Of a stretch of DNA of 64,000 bases, positions 35,764 through 46,007 are shown in pieces. Where the stretch lies: assembly GCF_009883055.1 (NCBI RefSeq), contig NZ_WWVR01000007.1, positions 42,481 through 106,480 on the forward strand, read 5' to 3'. Origin of the DNA: Blautia sp. BIOML-A1. GTDB taxonomy: Bacteria > Bacillota > Clostridia > Lachnospirales > Lachnospiraceae. A program made the position numbers and the translations under genes. Positions within the stretch are counted from its first letter, which is position 1. Each line of letters begins with the position of its first letter. The notes under the pieces were generated by a model. It saw nothing but the letters and a program-made list of their open reading frames with translations, was not told the DNA's origin and ran no database searches.

Positions 35764-37917
35764 TTATTCTTCCGGATCTTTGACCGGCTCTGCCGGAACA
35801 AACACTCTGGAATGATTTTTTTCTGCTTTTTTCTGCTTCCTGGCTTCTTTCTGTGCCTCATCGCAGAATTCCATCTGAGAATTAACAAGGACCTTACCCC
35901 TCTTATCCTGCTTTTCGTAAGTTCCGTCAGGCTTAAGAAGGTGTGCCTTTACATTATCACGGAATTCCAGATCCAGGACGTGTTCGATTTCTTTTTTGAT
36001 CTTTTCATCCTCTACAGGGAATACGATCTCCACACGACGGTCCAGATTTCGCGGCATCCAGTCCGCACTTCCCATATAAATCTCTTCCGTGCCGCCATTC
36101 TGGAAATAAAAGATCCTGCTGTGTTCCAGGAATTCTCCCACGATAGAGCGGACATGGATATTTTCACTGACTCCCGGAATTCCCACCTTCATACAGCAGA
36201 TTCCACGAACCAGCAGATAAATCTGTACGCCACAGGAAGAAGCATGATACAGTGCCGCTATGATCGCCGGATCACACAGCGAATTCATCTTTGCGACAAT
36301 ACATGCCGGAATTCCCTGCTTTGCATGCTCTGCTTCTCTTTCGATCAGCTGAAGGAAACGGTTTTTCATCCAGATCGGAGCCACGATCAGACGATTCCAG
36401 CGTTTCGGTTCCGAATATCCGGAAAGCATATTAAACACTGCCGTCGCATCCTCTCCAAAACGCTCGTCGCAGGTAAAAATACCACAGTCTGTATACAGCT
36501 TCGCTGTAGAATCATTGTAGTTACCGGTCGCCAGATGCACATAGCGGCGGATGCCGGTTTCTTCTCTTCTGACAACCAGAGTGATCTTGCTGTGTGTCTT
36601 AAGCCCTACCAGACCGTAGATAACATGGCAGCCTGCTTTTTCCAGCATCTTCGCCCAGACAATGTTGTTCTCCTCATCAAATCTGGCCTTAAGTTCTACC
36701 AGAACTGAAACCTGCTTTCCGTTCTCTGCTGCCTGTGCAAGTGCCGCAATGATCGGCGAGTGTCCACTGACACGGTAAAGCGTCTGCTTGATCGCCAGAA
36801 CTCCCGGATCCTTTGCTGCCTGACGTACAAAATCAACAACCGGATCAAAGCTCATATATGGATGATGAAGGAATACATCGCCCTCACGGATCACCTCAAA
36901 AATATCCTTGTCATTCTGAAACTGTGGTACCGGAGCCGGCGTATATTTCGGGCTCTTGTACTCGTCAAAGCCGTCCAGTCCATATACCTTCATCAGCATG
37001 GTAAGATCCAGAGGTCCGTTGATACTGTAAATATCCGCATCCCTGATCTCGAATTCCATCTTGAGGATATCAAGAAGACGCTTATCCATCTTTTCTTCTG
37101 CTTCCAGACGAATGACCTCTCCCCACTGACGTTTCTTAAGCTGTTTCTGGATCTCTACCAGAAGATCCTCTGCCTCATCCTCATCGATCGTAAGGTCTGC
37201 ATTACGCATGATACGGTACGGATGTGCACATACAACGTCATTGCTCAGAAAAAGCTTTCCGATGTTGCGTTCAATGATCTCCTCCAGAAGAATCACGGTA
37301 CGGTCTCCCTTCTTCACAGACGGGATCTCTACGATCCTCGGAAGCACAGACGGAACCTGTACCGTCGCAAATTCCAGTTCCTTTGTATGCTTCTTATTGT
37401 TTTTCTTCGCGATCAGCGCACCGATATTCAGTGTCTTATTGCGGATCAGAGGAAATGGTCTGGAAGAATCCATTGCCATAGGTGTCAGGACCGGATATAC
37501 ATTATCCTCAAAATACCGGTCAACGAATTCCTGCTGCTTCTGATTCAGGTTTTCATGCTCCGCGATAAGATGAAGCCCTGTCTTTTCAAGTGCCGGAAGA
37601 ACCGAACGGTTAAAGGTATTGTACTGTACCTTCACCAGTTCATGTGTCTGTCTGCTGATCTCCTTGAGCTGTTCCTCTGAGGTCATTCCTGCAATATCCT
37701 TCTTCTTATAGCCTGCATGCACCTGGTCTTTCAGAGATGCAACACGAACCATAAAAAACTCATCCAGATTCGAAGAAGTGATGCTCAGAAATTTCAGTCT
37801 CTCAAACAGCGGAAGTGTTTTGTCCCGTGCCTCACTCAGAACTCTCTCATCAAATTTCAGCCAGCTCAGCTCTCTGTTTACATAGTATTCTGGTTTTTCA
37901 AATCTGCTTAAATCCAT
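35764..37917 (-). CDS. ppk1: Polyphosphate kinase 1
   Basis: 717 residues in four domains: N-terminal helical (NRELSWLKFDERVL), head, and two phospholipase-D-like catalytic domains. The HLATGNYNDSTAKLYTD segment contains the autophosphorylated histidine, and HHPYMSFDPVVDFV is present. It builds polyphosphate from ATP. It lies next to a Ppx/GppA gene, the opposing activity. Confidence 0.96.
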   Translation of the reverse strand: MDLSRFEKPEYYVNRELSWLKFDERVLSEARDKTLPLFERLKFLSITSSNLDEFFMVRVASLKDQVHAGYKKKDIAGMTSEEQLKEISRQTHELVKVQYNTFNRSVLPALEKTGLHLIAEHENLNQKQQEFVDRYFEDNVYPVLTPMAMDSSRPFPLIRNKTLNIGALIAKKNNKKHTKELEFATVQVPSVLPRIVEIPSVKKGDRTVILLEEIIERNIGKLFLSNDVVCAHPYRIMRNADLTIDEDEAEDLLVEIQKQLKKRQWGEVIRLEAEEKMDKRLLDILKMEFEIRDADIYSINGPLDLTMLMKVYGLDGFDEYKSPKYTPAPVPQFQNDKDIFEVIREGDVFLHHPYMSFDPVVDFVRQAAKDPGVLAIKQTLYRVSGHSPIIAALAQAAENGKQVSVLVELKARFDEENNIVWAKMLEKAGCHVIYGLVGLKTHSKITLVVRREETGIRRYVHLATGNYNDSTAKLYTDCGIFTCDERFGEDATAVFNMLSGYSEPKRWNRLIVAPIWMKNRFLQLIEREAEHAKQGIPACIVAKMNSLCDPAIIAALYHASSCGVQIYLLVRGICCMKVGIPGVSENIHVRSIVGEFLEHSRIFYFQNGGTEEIYMGSADWMPRNLDRRVEIVFPVEDEKIKKEIEHVLDLEFRDNVKAHLLKPDGTYEKQDKRGKVLVNSQMEFCDEAQKEARKQKKAEKNHSRVFVPAEPVKDPEE

Positions 37918-37929
37918 ATTTTCCCTCCT

Positions 37930-39465
37930 CTACGCTCTGCGTCTGCGTTTCAGCACAAGATGTATTCCAAAGACTTCCTCAAAGAAGTTTACCTTATCCT
38001 TAAGAAGTCCAAGCTCCAGTGAAATGTCACGGCTGGAATCGATCATAACCTGCAGTTCTCTGTCTTTAAGCACGGCTTTGAGCCCCTGCACCTTCTGATA
38101 ATGGCTTCGGTCCATGGCATTCGCAAGTCGAAGGATCGCGGTCAGTTTTGCCACCAGAAGATACCGTTCCTTATCAAGCCCCGGACCATCGTCATAATTT
38201 CCATAATAGACAAATTCCGTCGTGTTATATCTCACCGCACTGGCGATTACACGCCGCTCCTCTGTAGAAAGTCCGATGATCTCTGTTGCCATGATAATAC
38301 GATAAGAGCATTCCGCAACATCACCCATGCTGATGTATTTTCCGCAGTCATGCAGCTGCACTGCGATCTGCAGAAGAAGCCGTTCCCTGCTTCCCATACC
38401 ATGGACTTTCTTCATGCTGTCAAAGATCGCCAGTGCGATCTCTGTTGTACCCTGGATATGGTTTTTGCCGCTGGAATAACGTTTTGCAATATTTCTGGAA
38501 GCTACCAGAATATCATTTTCGAAGTTATGGACGCTCTTGATAAATTTTTTCTTCTCACCATAATCATAGGCAATTCCGTCAAGAAGCGAAACTCCGGGAA
38601 CCCAGACAGCCTCCGCCTGAAAAATATCCAAAAAGTTTTTGCAGATGACCATCGTCGGAACGATCAGGGATGCATATTCCAGATCTACACCCATATCATC
38701 CGCCAGCGTCTGTTCCGTCTTGTTGAGTGTATCTTCATAGTATGTCCGGAATTCATCCATCGTAAGAATATGTTCGCCGTTATGTCCCTGAAGAATCGTA
38801 TCTGTAAGAAAATCCCCCATCAGGATCACATTTTTGATCTCCCGTTCCTTCAGATACAGTCTCTGAAATGCAGTCAGGTCATTTCGGATAAACTCCAGGA
38901 TCAGCTGGTCATAGTGTGTCGTAGCCTTTTCGAGTTCTTTGAGCCGTTCACGGATGCGCATGCTTCCCATCTTAAGGCTCTGCGTCGTTACAAGTGTGTC
39001 CTTGTCAAACAGAGACACCTGCAGTCCGCCTCCGCCCACGTCCAGGATCGCCGTTCCCTTCTGGATCATTTTTTTGAATCCGGCTTCCTTTGCCGCAATA
39101 GATTTGTAGCCAAGGAAATGCTGCTCTGCATTGCTGAGGATTTCAACCCGGATTCCGGTGCGGCAATAAATCTGTTCCTGTACGATCAGAGGATTTATCA
39201 TCTCACGAAACGCACTGGTCGCACAGGCACGATAATCCGAAACTCCGAACTCCTTCATCATCTTGCTGAAATCGTTGAGGATCATACAGATAGAATCCAC
39301 GATCTCCGGCTCAAGACGTCCTGATGAATAAGCTCCCTTTCCGATCTCCAGGCGATATCTCACATCGTTCAGCTGACGAAAACCAATCTTCTTTGACAGT
39401 TCAAAGATTTTCATGCTGACCTCATAGGATCCGATGTCAATCGCTGCAAATGTTGTTATTGCCAT
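37930..39465 (-). CDS. ppx: Ppx/GppA family exopolyphosphatase-like protein
   Basis: 511 residues. The actin-like Ppx/GppA domain (AIDIGSYEVSMKIFEL, LDVGGGGLQVSLF) is followed from about residue 320 by an HD-type domain (QLHDCGKYI). Members hydrolyse polyphosphate or pppGpp; which one is not clear from sequence. It is immediately upstream of ppk1 with a 12-base gap. Confidence 0.85.
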   Translation of the reverse strand: MAITTFAAIDIGSYEVSMKIFELSKKIGFRQLNDVRYRLEIGKGAYSSGRLEPEIVDSICMILNDFSKMMKEFGVSDYRACATSAFREMINPLIVQEQIYCRTGIRVEILSNAEQHFLGYKSIAAKEAGFKKMIQKGTAILDVGGGGLQVSLFDKDTLVTTQSLKMGSMRIRERLKELEKATTHYDQLILEFIRNDLTAFQRLYLKEREIKNVILMGDFLTDTILQGHNGEHILTMDEFRTYYEDTLNKTEQTLADDMGVDLEYASLIVPTMVICKNFLDIFQAEAVWVPGVSLLDGIAYDYGEKKKFIKSVHNFENDILVASRNIAKRYSSGKNHIQGTTEIALAIFDSMKKVHGMGSRERLLLQIAVQLHDCGKYISMGDVAECSYRIIMATEIIGLSTEERRVIASAVRYNTTEFVYYGNYDDGPGLDKERYLLVAKLTAILRLANAMDRSHYQKVQGLKAVLKDRELQVMIDSSRDISLELGLLKDKVNFFEEVFGIHLVLKRRRRA

Positions 39466-39489
39466 ATCCCATACCCCTTCCTGCTTTTG

Positions 39490-40800
39490 TTATTTGGATT
39501 CCTCTTTTCCGAGAAGGTGATCAATAAACTGCTGTGCCGTTCTTCCGGTAAGACCTCCATGAGAGATTTCCCACTTTCCAGCCTCCAGAAGCAGCTGGTC
39601 TTCCGGCATCTGAATGCCATGACGGGCAGCCAGTGTCTTCACGATCGTGTGGAATTCTTTGCGGTCCGGTGCGCCAAAGTAAATACGAACACCAAAACGG
39701 TATACCAGAGAGAGTTTCTCCTGTACGGTATCAGAGGAATGAATATCATCATCTGCTCCGACCTCCAGCTTATCACCTGCTCTCTCCCGAACCAGATGAC
39801 GGCGGTTACTGGTCGCATAGATCAGAATATTGTCCGGCTTTCTCTCCAGGCCTCCCTCGATTACTGCTTTCAGATATTTATATTCAATTTCAAATTCTTC
39901 GAAGGAAAGGTCATCCATATAAATAATAAATCTGTAATTACGGTCTTTGATCTGGGCGATCACCTGATTCAGATCCTGGAACTGATGCTTGTATACCTCG
40001 ATGATACGAAGTCCCTCATCATAATACTGATTCAGGATTCCCTTGATGCTGGAAGACTTTCCTGTGCCGGCATCACCAAACAGAAGACAGTTGTTTGCTT
40101 TTCTTCCATGGACAAAAGCCTCCGTATTCTCGATCAGCTTCTGCTTCGGGATCTCATATCCTACAAGGTCATCCAGACGCACATGGGCAATCCTTGTGAT
40201 CGGAACGATCTGTGCCTTTCCTTTCTCATCACGCTCAATACGGAAGGCCTTATGAAGTCCCAGCTTGCCTACACCAAAATCCTTATAGAACTGAACCATA
40301 TCCTCCATAAATTCCTCTGTATCCTGTGCTGCCGCCAGAGTACAGCTCATCTCACAGATACGGTCGCGGATTCGTTTATTAAACATCTTTCCTGTATCCT
40401 GCGGTGCCTGGTAATTGCAGAGAATACTGCAGCAGGAAGTATGAAAAATCTTATCCAGCATGTTCAGATCAAAGTCATACAGTTCCTTAAAGATTGTAAA
40501 ATCATGCCGTGCAAGCTCATTGATGCTGCCATCAATATGTCCGCGGATCTCACTTGCCGTGCTGAAAGCATTCTCATTATTTACAAGAAGCAGTGTCAGA
40601 TAGTTGTGCCACAGATTCCCCGCAAATCCATAGGAGCCTGCAATCTCGATCAGACCATTGACACATTCATAAAAATCTTCTTCCATCTCCCTTGCATTTA
40701 CGGCTGACTTCTCACAGGCATCCATAAGTGCTGTCATTTTGTCAAGGATTTCTCCATGTTCAAACTCTCTGTATAATACGCATTCTTTTATTCTGGTCAT
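39490..40800 (-). CDS. DUF815 family AAA ATPase
   Basis: 436 residues. The C-terminal half is a DUF815 P-loop ATPase with Walker A GDAGTGKSS, Walker B-like RFIIYMDDLSFE and sensor YATSNRRHLV. The N-terminal 190 residues are helical and unassigned. The function is unknown; the arrangement resembles a DnaA/ClpX-like remodeller. It lies between pheA (2-base gap) and ppx. Confidence 0.85.
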   Translation of the reverse strand: MTRIKECVLYREFEHGEILDKMTALMDACEKSAVNAREMEEDFYECVNGLIEIAGSYGFAGNLWHNYLTLLLVNNENAFSTASEIRGHIDGSINELARHDFTIFKELYDFDLNMLDKIFHTSCCSILCNYQAPQDTGKMFNKRIRDRICEMSCTLAAAQDTEEFMEDMVQFYKDFGVGKLGLHKAFRIERDEKGKAQIVPITRIAHVRLDDLVGYEIPKQKLIENTEAFVHGRKANNCLLFGDAGTGKSSSIKGILNQYYDEGLRIIEVYKHQFQDLNQVIAQIKDRNYRFIIYMDDLSFEEFEIEYKYLKAVIEGGLERKPDNILIYATSNRRHLVRERAGDKLEVGADDDIHSSDTVQEKLSLVYRFGVRIYFGAPDRKEFHTIVKTLAARHGIQMPEDQLLLEAGKWEISHGGLTGRTAQQFIDHLLGKEESK

Positions 40801-40802
40801 TT

Positions 40803-41951
40803 TTAAATTTCCTCCTGCTGTCCGTAATTGCCAAGTACGCGTACACCGATTGCCTCTGATTCAAGACCTCTGAGTGCATTTTTGACAGCCGGTTCGTCCA
40901 GATTTCCCTCGAAATCTACAAAAAAACGATATTTCCACTTCTGCCCCGGTATCGGTCTGGACTCAATCTTTGTCATACTCAGACTGTTATAAATAAAATG
41001 AGACAACATATGATACAAAGTACCGCTTGCATGAGGCAATTCAAAGCAAACGCTGATCTTTCCGGCATTTTTCTCATAGATTGGCTTGCTGCTGACAATA
41101 ATAAAACGCGTCACATTCTGGTCATTATGACAGATATTTTCTGCAAGAACAGAAAGCCCGTAGAGATCACCTGCCGCACGGCTTGCGATCGCAGCCTGAT
41201 TTCTCTTCTGCTCCTCCTTAACTCTCTTGGCAGAGGCAGCTGTGTTTTCTGTTTTGACGGTTTTCCAGGACGGATGATCCTCCAGATAATGTTTGCACTG
41301 TGCAAGTGCCTGCGGGTGAGAATAAACGGTATCGATCTCCTCCACAGAAACTCCCGGAAGTCCCAGGAGCACATGCTGTACTCTCACACCCTGCTCGCCC
41401 ACAATATAAAGCTGATATTCTGTCAGAAGATCATAAATATCTGTTACAATCCCTTCTGTAGAATTCTCGATCGGAAGCACCGCATAATCGGCTTTTCCAA
41501 AAGCGACCTCTTCCATCGCCGCCCGAAAGGTTCTGACATGGTAGCTGTTGATCTCATCCGGAAAATATGCCCGCATGGCTGCATAGCTGTATGCGCCCTC
41601 CACGCCCTGAAAAACCACATTGACATTCTTAAGTGGAAGCTCATCTACCATTTCGTAGTTTTTCTCCATATCAATGCCATTCTTGGTCAGAAGCTGGTAC
41701 TGACGCTTGCGGCTGATCGCCATGATCTGCTGAAACAGTTCCTGGGCGCCAAGGCTGTTAAAGCTTCCATGTGCCTGATTCTTCAGGACATCAAGCTTAT
41801 CCTGCTCTCTCTTTGGATCCAGAACCTGTTTTCCTGTATGTATCTTGTATTCTGCAACATCCTCACAGACTTCCATTCGTTTCTCAAACAACCGTAAGAT
41901 CTCTTTGTCGATGACATCGATCTCTTTGCGGCATTCCTGTAAATCTATCAT
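40803..41951 (-). CDS. pheA: Bifunctional chorismate mutase/prephenate dehydratase
   Basis: 382 residues: an AroQ-type chorismate mutase (residues 1-90, ECRKEIDVIDKEILRLFEKR), prephenate dehydratase (GVEGAYSYAAM, ENSTEGIVTD, VTRFIIVS), and a C-terminal ACT domain with ESRPIPG that binds phenylalanine for feedback inhibition. Its start overlaps the folC stop by 4 bases. Confidence 0.95.
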   Translation of the reverse strand: MIDLQECRKEIDVIDKEILRLFEKRMEVCEDVAEYKIHTGKQVLDPKREQDKLDVLKNQAHGSFNSLGAQELFQQIMAISRKRQYQLLTKNGIDMEKNYEMVDELPLKNVNVVFQGVEGAYSYAAMRAYFPDEINSYHVRTFRAAMEEVAFGKADYAVLPIENSTEGIVTDIYDLLTEYQLYIVGEQGVRVQHVLLGLPGVSVEEIDTVYSHPQALAQCKHYLEDHPSWKTVKTENTAASAKRVKEEQKRNQAAIASRAAGDLYGLSVLAENICHNDQNVTRFIIVSSKPIYEKNAGKISVCFELPHASGTLYHMLSHFIYNSLSMTKIESRPIPGQKWKYRFFVDFEGNLDEPAVKNALRGLESEAIGVRVLGNYGQQEEI

Positions 41952-43273
41952 TCGTTATTCCCTTCCGGTGACGATACCTCTGACACCTCTTTTCTTGTAT
42001 TTACGATCCGGGTGATCTCCCCGATGAAAGACAGTGAACCAAAAGATAAGATCACATCGTCCTTCCCCGCCATCTCAAACAGTTCCTCTACTGCTCTTGG
42101 AATGTTTTTCTCTGCCCGGACATTTGCATTGTACGGACGGATCGCCTTGGCGAGTTCCTCCGCCGGAAGTGCTCTTGGATTATCCGGTGTCTCGATCGCA
42201 AGGATCTGCTCTGCGTAAGGACAGAGCTTTCTGATAATATACGGGTAGTCCTTATCCTTAAAAACTCCCATGATGAAGAACAGCCTGCGGTCTTTGAAAT
42301 ATTTTCTTACAGAGTCCTCAAGCATGTCTGCCGCTGCAGGATTGTGCGCACCATCCACGATAAACAACGGATCCTTATGGATAATGGTAAGTCTTCCGTT
42401 CCAGCGGGTTGCCCAAAGCCCCTCTTTGCGCTGTTCCAGAGTCGTATGATATCCTCTCTCATCCAGGATCCGAAGAGCCTCCAGTGCAAGAACTGCATTC
42501 TCCGTCTGGTAGGAGCCGGCAAGCGAAAGGGTATATTCCTCTCCTTTATAGCAGAAACGCTGTCCGGTAAAATCCGCCTCCAGAACCTCTGCTTCGGAGA
42601 CATCTGCCACACAGACATCCGCGCCTGCCTCTGCCCCTGTCTTCTTTATAACCTCCAGAGCCTCCGTCTCCTGTCCGATCGTCACCACACTGCTTCCCGG
42701 TTTAATGATCCCGGCCTTTTTCTCAGCAATCTCGGAAATCGTATTTCCAAGGAAGGACTGATGATCCATACTGATCGGCACAAGCACTGCAAGCTCTGTT
42801 GTGGTGATCAGATTTGTGGCATCGGTGATACCGCCCATTCCGACCTCCAGAATGACCGGGTCACATTTTTCCTCTGCAAAAAACAAAAATGCCACCGCCG
42901 TTTCGATTTCAAATGGGGTGGGATGCGCAAGACCTTCTGCGGTCATTTCTTCAATCACTGCGGCAACCCTCGTCGTCTGCTCGGCAAACTTTTCCCTGCT
43001 GATCGGCTTTCCTTCTGTTTCGATCTTTTCACGATACGAATACACCGAAGGAGAGATATACCGTCCAACATGATATCCGGCTTTCATCAGCGTCGTATAT
43101 AAATATGCGATCACAGATCCCTTGCCGTTGGTTCCTGCCACATGAATATATTTAAGCTGATCCTGAGGATTCCCAAGACGCTTCATGAGTTCCTTTATAT
43201 TTGTAAGATCCAGGGCTCCGCCTGCGTACTGCTCCGCGTCTCTTATGTATGCCCTGCTTTGCTGATAATCCAT
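41948..43273 (-). CDS. folC: Folylpolyglutamate synthase/dihydrofolate synthase
   Basis: 441 residues of the Mur-ligase fold with P-loop GTNGKGSVIAYL, ITDATNLI and DGAHNPAA. It adds glutamate to folates and, in bifunctional forms, to dihydropteroate. No other folate genes are nearby. It is the first gene of the folC-pheA-DUF815-ppx-ppk1 run. Confidence 0.93.
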   Translation of the reverse strand: MDYQQSRAYIRDAEQYAGGALDLTNIKELMKRLGNPQDQLKYIHVAGTNGKGSVIAYLYTTLMKAGYHVGRYISPSVYSYREKIETEGKPISREKFAEQTTRVAAVIEEMTAEGLAHPTPFEIETAVAFLFFAEEKCDPVILEVGMGGITDATNLITTTELAVLVPISMDHQSFLGNTISEIAEKKAGIIKPGSSVVTIGQETEALEVIKKTGAEAGADVCVADVSEAEVLEADFTGQRFCYKGEEYTLSLAGSYQTENAVLALEALRILDERGYHTTLEQRKEGLWATRWNGRLTIIHKDPLFIVDGAHNPAAADMLEDSVRKYFKDRRLFFIMGVFKDKDYPYIIRKLCPYAEQILAIETPDNPRALPAEELAKAIRPYNANVRAEKNIPRAVEELFEMAGKDDVILSFGSLSFIGEITRIVNTRKEVSEVSSPEGNNE

Positions 43274-43335
43274 CTTTTATGCTCCTGTTTCTTAAGTATA
43301 TTCCGTCCCAGTAAGAGACGACTTTATTAAGTTAA

Positions 43336-43364
43336 ACTATACCATCTGTGTATCGTTTTTTCAA
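43336..43364 (-). promoter_or_regulatory. Promoter of the folC cluster
   Basis: TTGAAA (43364-43359) and TATAGT (43341-43336), spacing 17 on the minus strand. Confidence 0.7.
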
Positions 43365-43421
43365 GAGTCGTGCATACTATCTGTAACTAAAATTATTGTA
43401 AGTTACAAGGAGTTTTCTTTT

Positions 43422-43817
43422 ATGAACCAGAATCTGGCAAACTTTCTTCTCTGCGGCTCTGTCGGATGGAATATGGAAATCTTGTGGACCGGATTTCATT
43501 CACTCTTATCCGGCCAGTGGACCCTGACGGGCAAAAGTTCTCTTCTCATGTTTCCGATCTACGGCTGCGCTGCCATTATCGCGCCTTTATATTCCCGGAT
43601 ATCTTCGCTCTCTTTTGTATACCGGGGAATCCTCTATATGACAGGATTTTATCTGATTGAATTCATAAGCGGCAGTTTTTTCAGGGCATTCGGCATCTGT
43701 CCCTGGGATTATTCAGCCGCCCGTTTTCAGTACAGAGGAATCATACGGCTGGACTATGCGCCTCTCTGGTTCGCCGCCGGACTTATTTTTGAAAAAATAC
43801 TTGCGAAATCTGCTTGA
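43422..43817 (+). CDS. CmpB-like putative ABC transporter permease (PF06541)
   Basis: 131 residues with four predicted membrane helices and the family's WDYSAARFQYRGIIRLDYAP segment followed by a C-terminal helix. The domain is named ABC_trans_CmpB, but no ATPase is adjacent, so a transport role is unproven. An AAGGAG precedes the ATG. Its stop overlaps the pyrB promoter. Confidence 0.75.
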   Translation: MNQNLANFLLCGSVGWNMEILWTGFHSLLSGQWTLTGKSSLLMFPIYGCAAIIAPLYSRISSLSFVYRGILYMTGFYLIEFISGSFFRAFGICPWDYSAARFQYRGIIRLDYAPLWFAAGLIFEKILAKSA

Positions 43818-43842
43818 AAAATCAATTCTACTAGTATATGAT
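43814..43842 (+). promoter_or_regulatory. Promoter of pyrBI
   Basis: TTGAAA (43814-43819) and TATGAT (43837-43842), spacing 17. The 45-base leader holds a GAAAATTT/AAATTTTC hairpin (43854-43871) without a T-run. No PyrR-type antiterminator is recognisable. Confidence 0.75.
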
Positions 43843-43892
43843 TGTGCAAGAGAGAAAATTTGTAAATTTTCCGTATCAAAGGGAGGTATTAC

Positions 43893-44813
43893 ATGAGACA
43901 CTTAATGAGCCCGCTGGACTTTTCCAAAGAAGAACTTGATACTCTTCTGGATCTGGCCAGCGACATTGAAAAAAATCCGTCAAAATACGCGCACGTCTGC
44001 GATGATAAGCGACTTGCCACCTGTTTTTACGAACCAAGCACACGTACACGTTTAAGCTTTGAGGCAGCCATGATGAATCTTGGCGGCAAGGTTTTAGGTT
44101 TCTCCTCTGCCGGTTCAAGTTCCGCTTCCAAGGGCGAAAGTGTTGCCGACACCATCCGTGTCGTTTCCTGTTATGCTGATATCTGCGCTATGCGTCATCC
44201 GAAGGAAGGTGCTCCGCTCGTAGCTTCTATGGCTTCTTCTATTCCTGTTATCAACGCCGGTGACGGTGGTCATCAGCATCCTACTCAGACCCTCACTGAC
44301 CTGCTTACCATCCGTTCCCTCAAGGGAAGACTTGACAACCTTACCATTGGTCTGTGCGGCGATCTGAAATTCGGACGTACTGTTCATTCTCTGATCGAAG
44401 CACTGGTGCTTCGTTATTCCAACGTGAAGTTCATTCTGATCTCACCTGAAGAACTCCGTGTGCCAAGCTACATCCGTGAGGATATTCTTGAGAAAAACAA
44501 CGTTGAGTTCGAAGAAGTGGAACGTTTGGAAGATGCACTTCCGAAACTTGACATTCTCTACATGACACGTGTGCAGAAAGAGCGTTTCTTCAACGAGGAA
44601 GATTATGTCCGCATGAAGGATTTCTACATCCTCGACAAACAGAAAATGGAGCTTGCTCCGAAGGATATGTACATTCTTCATCCGCTTCCGCGTGTAAATG
44701 AAATTTCTGTTGAAGTAGATGATGATCCTCGTGCTGCATACTTCAGACAGGCACAGTATGGTGTTTATGTCCGTATGGCACTGATTCTTACATTACTGGA
44801 GGTGGAAGTATAA
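43893..44813 (+). CDS. pyrB: Aspartate carbamoyltransferase catalytic subunit
   Basis: 306 residues with the carbamoyl-phosphate motif [13 protein letters not shown] and the HPTQTLTDL segment. It makes N-carbamoyl-aspartate in pyrimidine synthesis. The regulatory gene pyrI follows with a one-base overlap, so the holoenzyme is probably the CTP-inhibited, E. coli-like dodecamer rather than the unregulated Bacillus trimer. Confidence 0.97.
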   Translation: MRHLMSPLDFSKEELDTLLDLASDIEKNPSKYAHVCDDKRLATCFYEPSTRTRLSFEAAMMNLGGKVLGFSSAGSSSASKGESVADTIRVVSCYADICAMRHPKEGAPLVASMASSIPVINAGDGGHQHPTQTLTDLLTIRSLKGRLDNLTIGLCGDLKFGRTVHSLIEALVLRYSNVKFILISPEELRVPSYIREDILEKNNVEFEEVERLEDALPKLDILYMTRVQKERFFNEEDYVRMKDFYILDKQKMELAPKDMYILHPLPRVNEISVEVDDDPRAAYFRQAQYGVYVRMALILTLLEVEV

Positions 44814-45250
44814 TGTTAAATGTTGGAGCACTTCACGAAGGTTTCGTACTCGACCACATCAAGGCCGGCAAAGCTATGACCATCTATCATGATCTGAAGC
44901 TTGATAAGCTTGACTGCACCGTTGCCATCATCAAGAATGCCAAGAGCAACAAAATGGGTGTCAAGGACATCATCAAGGTAGAATGCCCTATCGAAAACCT
45001 TGACCTGGACATTCTCGGTTTCATCGATCACAACATCACCGTCAACATCATCAAGGACGAGAAGATCGTTGAAAAAAGAATCCTGAAGCTTCCAAAGCAG
45101 ATCACAAATGTTATCAAATGCAAGAACCCTCGCTGCATCACTTCCATCGAGCAGGGTCTGGATCAGGTATTTATCCTTGCCGACCCGGAAAAAGAAGTTT
45201 ACAGATGTAAATACTGCGAAGAGAAATATCGCGGCAAACGCAATAAATAA
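44813..45250 (+). CDS. pyrI: Aspartate carbamoyltransferase regulatory subunit
   Basis: 145 residues: an N-terminal allosteric nucleotide-binding domain and a C-terminal zinc domain with C-x4-C (KCKNPRCI) and C-x2-C (YRCKYCEEK). It relays CTP/ATP signals to PyrB. Confidence 0.96.
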   Translation: MLNVGALHEGFVLDHIKAGKAMTIYHDLKLDKLDCTVAIIKNAKSNKMGVKDIIKVECPIENLDLDILGFIDHNITVNIIKDEKIVEKRILKLPKQITNVIKCKNPRCITSIEQGLDQVFILADPEKEVYRCKYCEEKYRGKRNK

Positions 45251-45270
45251 TCCTGTCTTTTAATAATACT

Positions 45271-45323
45271 AAAAAGCGACCATACAGGAACTTGGATGTG
45301 TTCTTGGATGGTCGTTTTATTTT
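45271..45323. terminator. Terminator between pyrI and ptuB
   Basis: CGACCAT (45277-45283) and ATGGTCG (45308-45314), extended by an inner AGGAAC/GTTCTT pairing, are followed by TTTTATTTTA on the plus strand. It reaches the ptuB stop codon. Confidence 0.82.
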
Positions 45324-45990
45324 ATCTGATATGTTTCTTTAGCCAGTCTATCAGAATCCCACTATATGGTTCTTTCATTTCACGCTGCTCCATATAATGG
45401 TCCAGAAGTTTTTGGTAATATCCCTTTGGAGCCGTTTTATTTGGATATTTCAGAGTAATATTTCTATGTAATGAACGAAGAGCCTGTAAACGGCATTCTT
45501 TCAACCTGCGAGCCTCGCAATTTAGGTTAAGTCTCACGTTTAAGTCTTCATCCACTTCCATATTGTCTGAATAAATCGTGCCATCTGAACGATATTTTAT
45601 ATCTGACAGTGTTGACCCATCCAGAACATTGATCTTCTTCATATTCTGCTGTACATCTTTCAAAGTGCCTCTTTTTGCATCACAGCTTTTGTCATCATTG
45701 GAATGTGCATCGCGGTTTCCCCAGCAGACTGCGACCATATTTTTATAATCCAGACGCTCTTTCTCTGTTGTAGCCGACTGTGGTGTACAATGTTCGATCG
45801 TTGTTTTGTGTTTGCCATCATCCGCATTGATTCTGCTCATACAGTATGCACAAAGATGTCCTTGTTCCAAAAGCAGACTTTTGATCACTTTCTTTTTTAC
45901 ATCAGCCGGCATGTCTGCATATGAAGCAAATTTTTGTTGTCTATACTCCAGAAGTTCTTTCGGTTCCGTTCCCTTTTTTATTTCTATCAT
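45322..45990 (-). CDS. ptuB: HNH endonuclease of a Septu-like system (PtuB)
   Basis: 222 residues. The HNH region has C47-x2-C50, then IEHCTPQS (E66, H67), N84 in DYKNMVAVC and C89/C103 as the second likely zinc pair. This is the variant seen in Septu PtuB and retron-associated HNH proteins. The start is 17 bases after the ATPase stop, so the two are one operon. No reverse transcriptase or retron RNA is visible, favouring Septu. Codon use is more A+T-rich than the flanking pyrBI, suggesting transfer. Confidence 0.82.
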   Translation of the reverse strand: MIEIKKGTEPKELLEYRQQKFASYADMPADVKKKVIKSLLLEQGHLCAYCMSRINADDGKHKTTIEHCTPQSATTEKERLDYKNMVAVCWGNRDAHSNDDKSCDAKRGTLKDVQQNMKKINVLDGSTLSDIKYRSDGTIYSDNMEVDEDLNVRLNLNCEARRLKECRLQALRSLHRNITLKYPNKTAPKGYYQKLLDHYMEQREMKEPYSGILIDWLKKHIR

Positions 45991-46007
45991 ATACTGTCAT
46001 CCCTATC

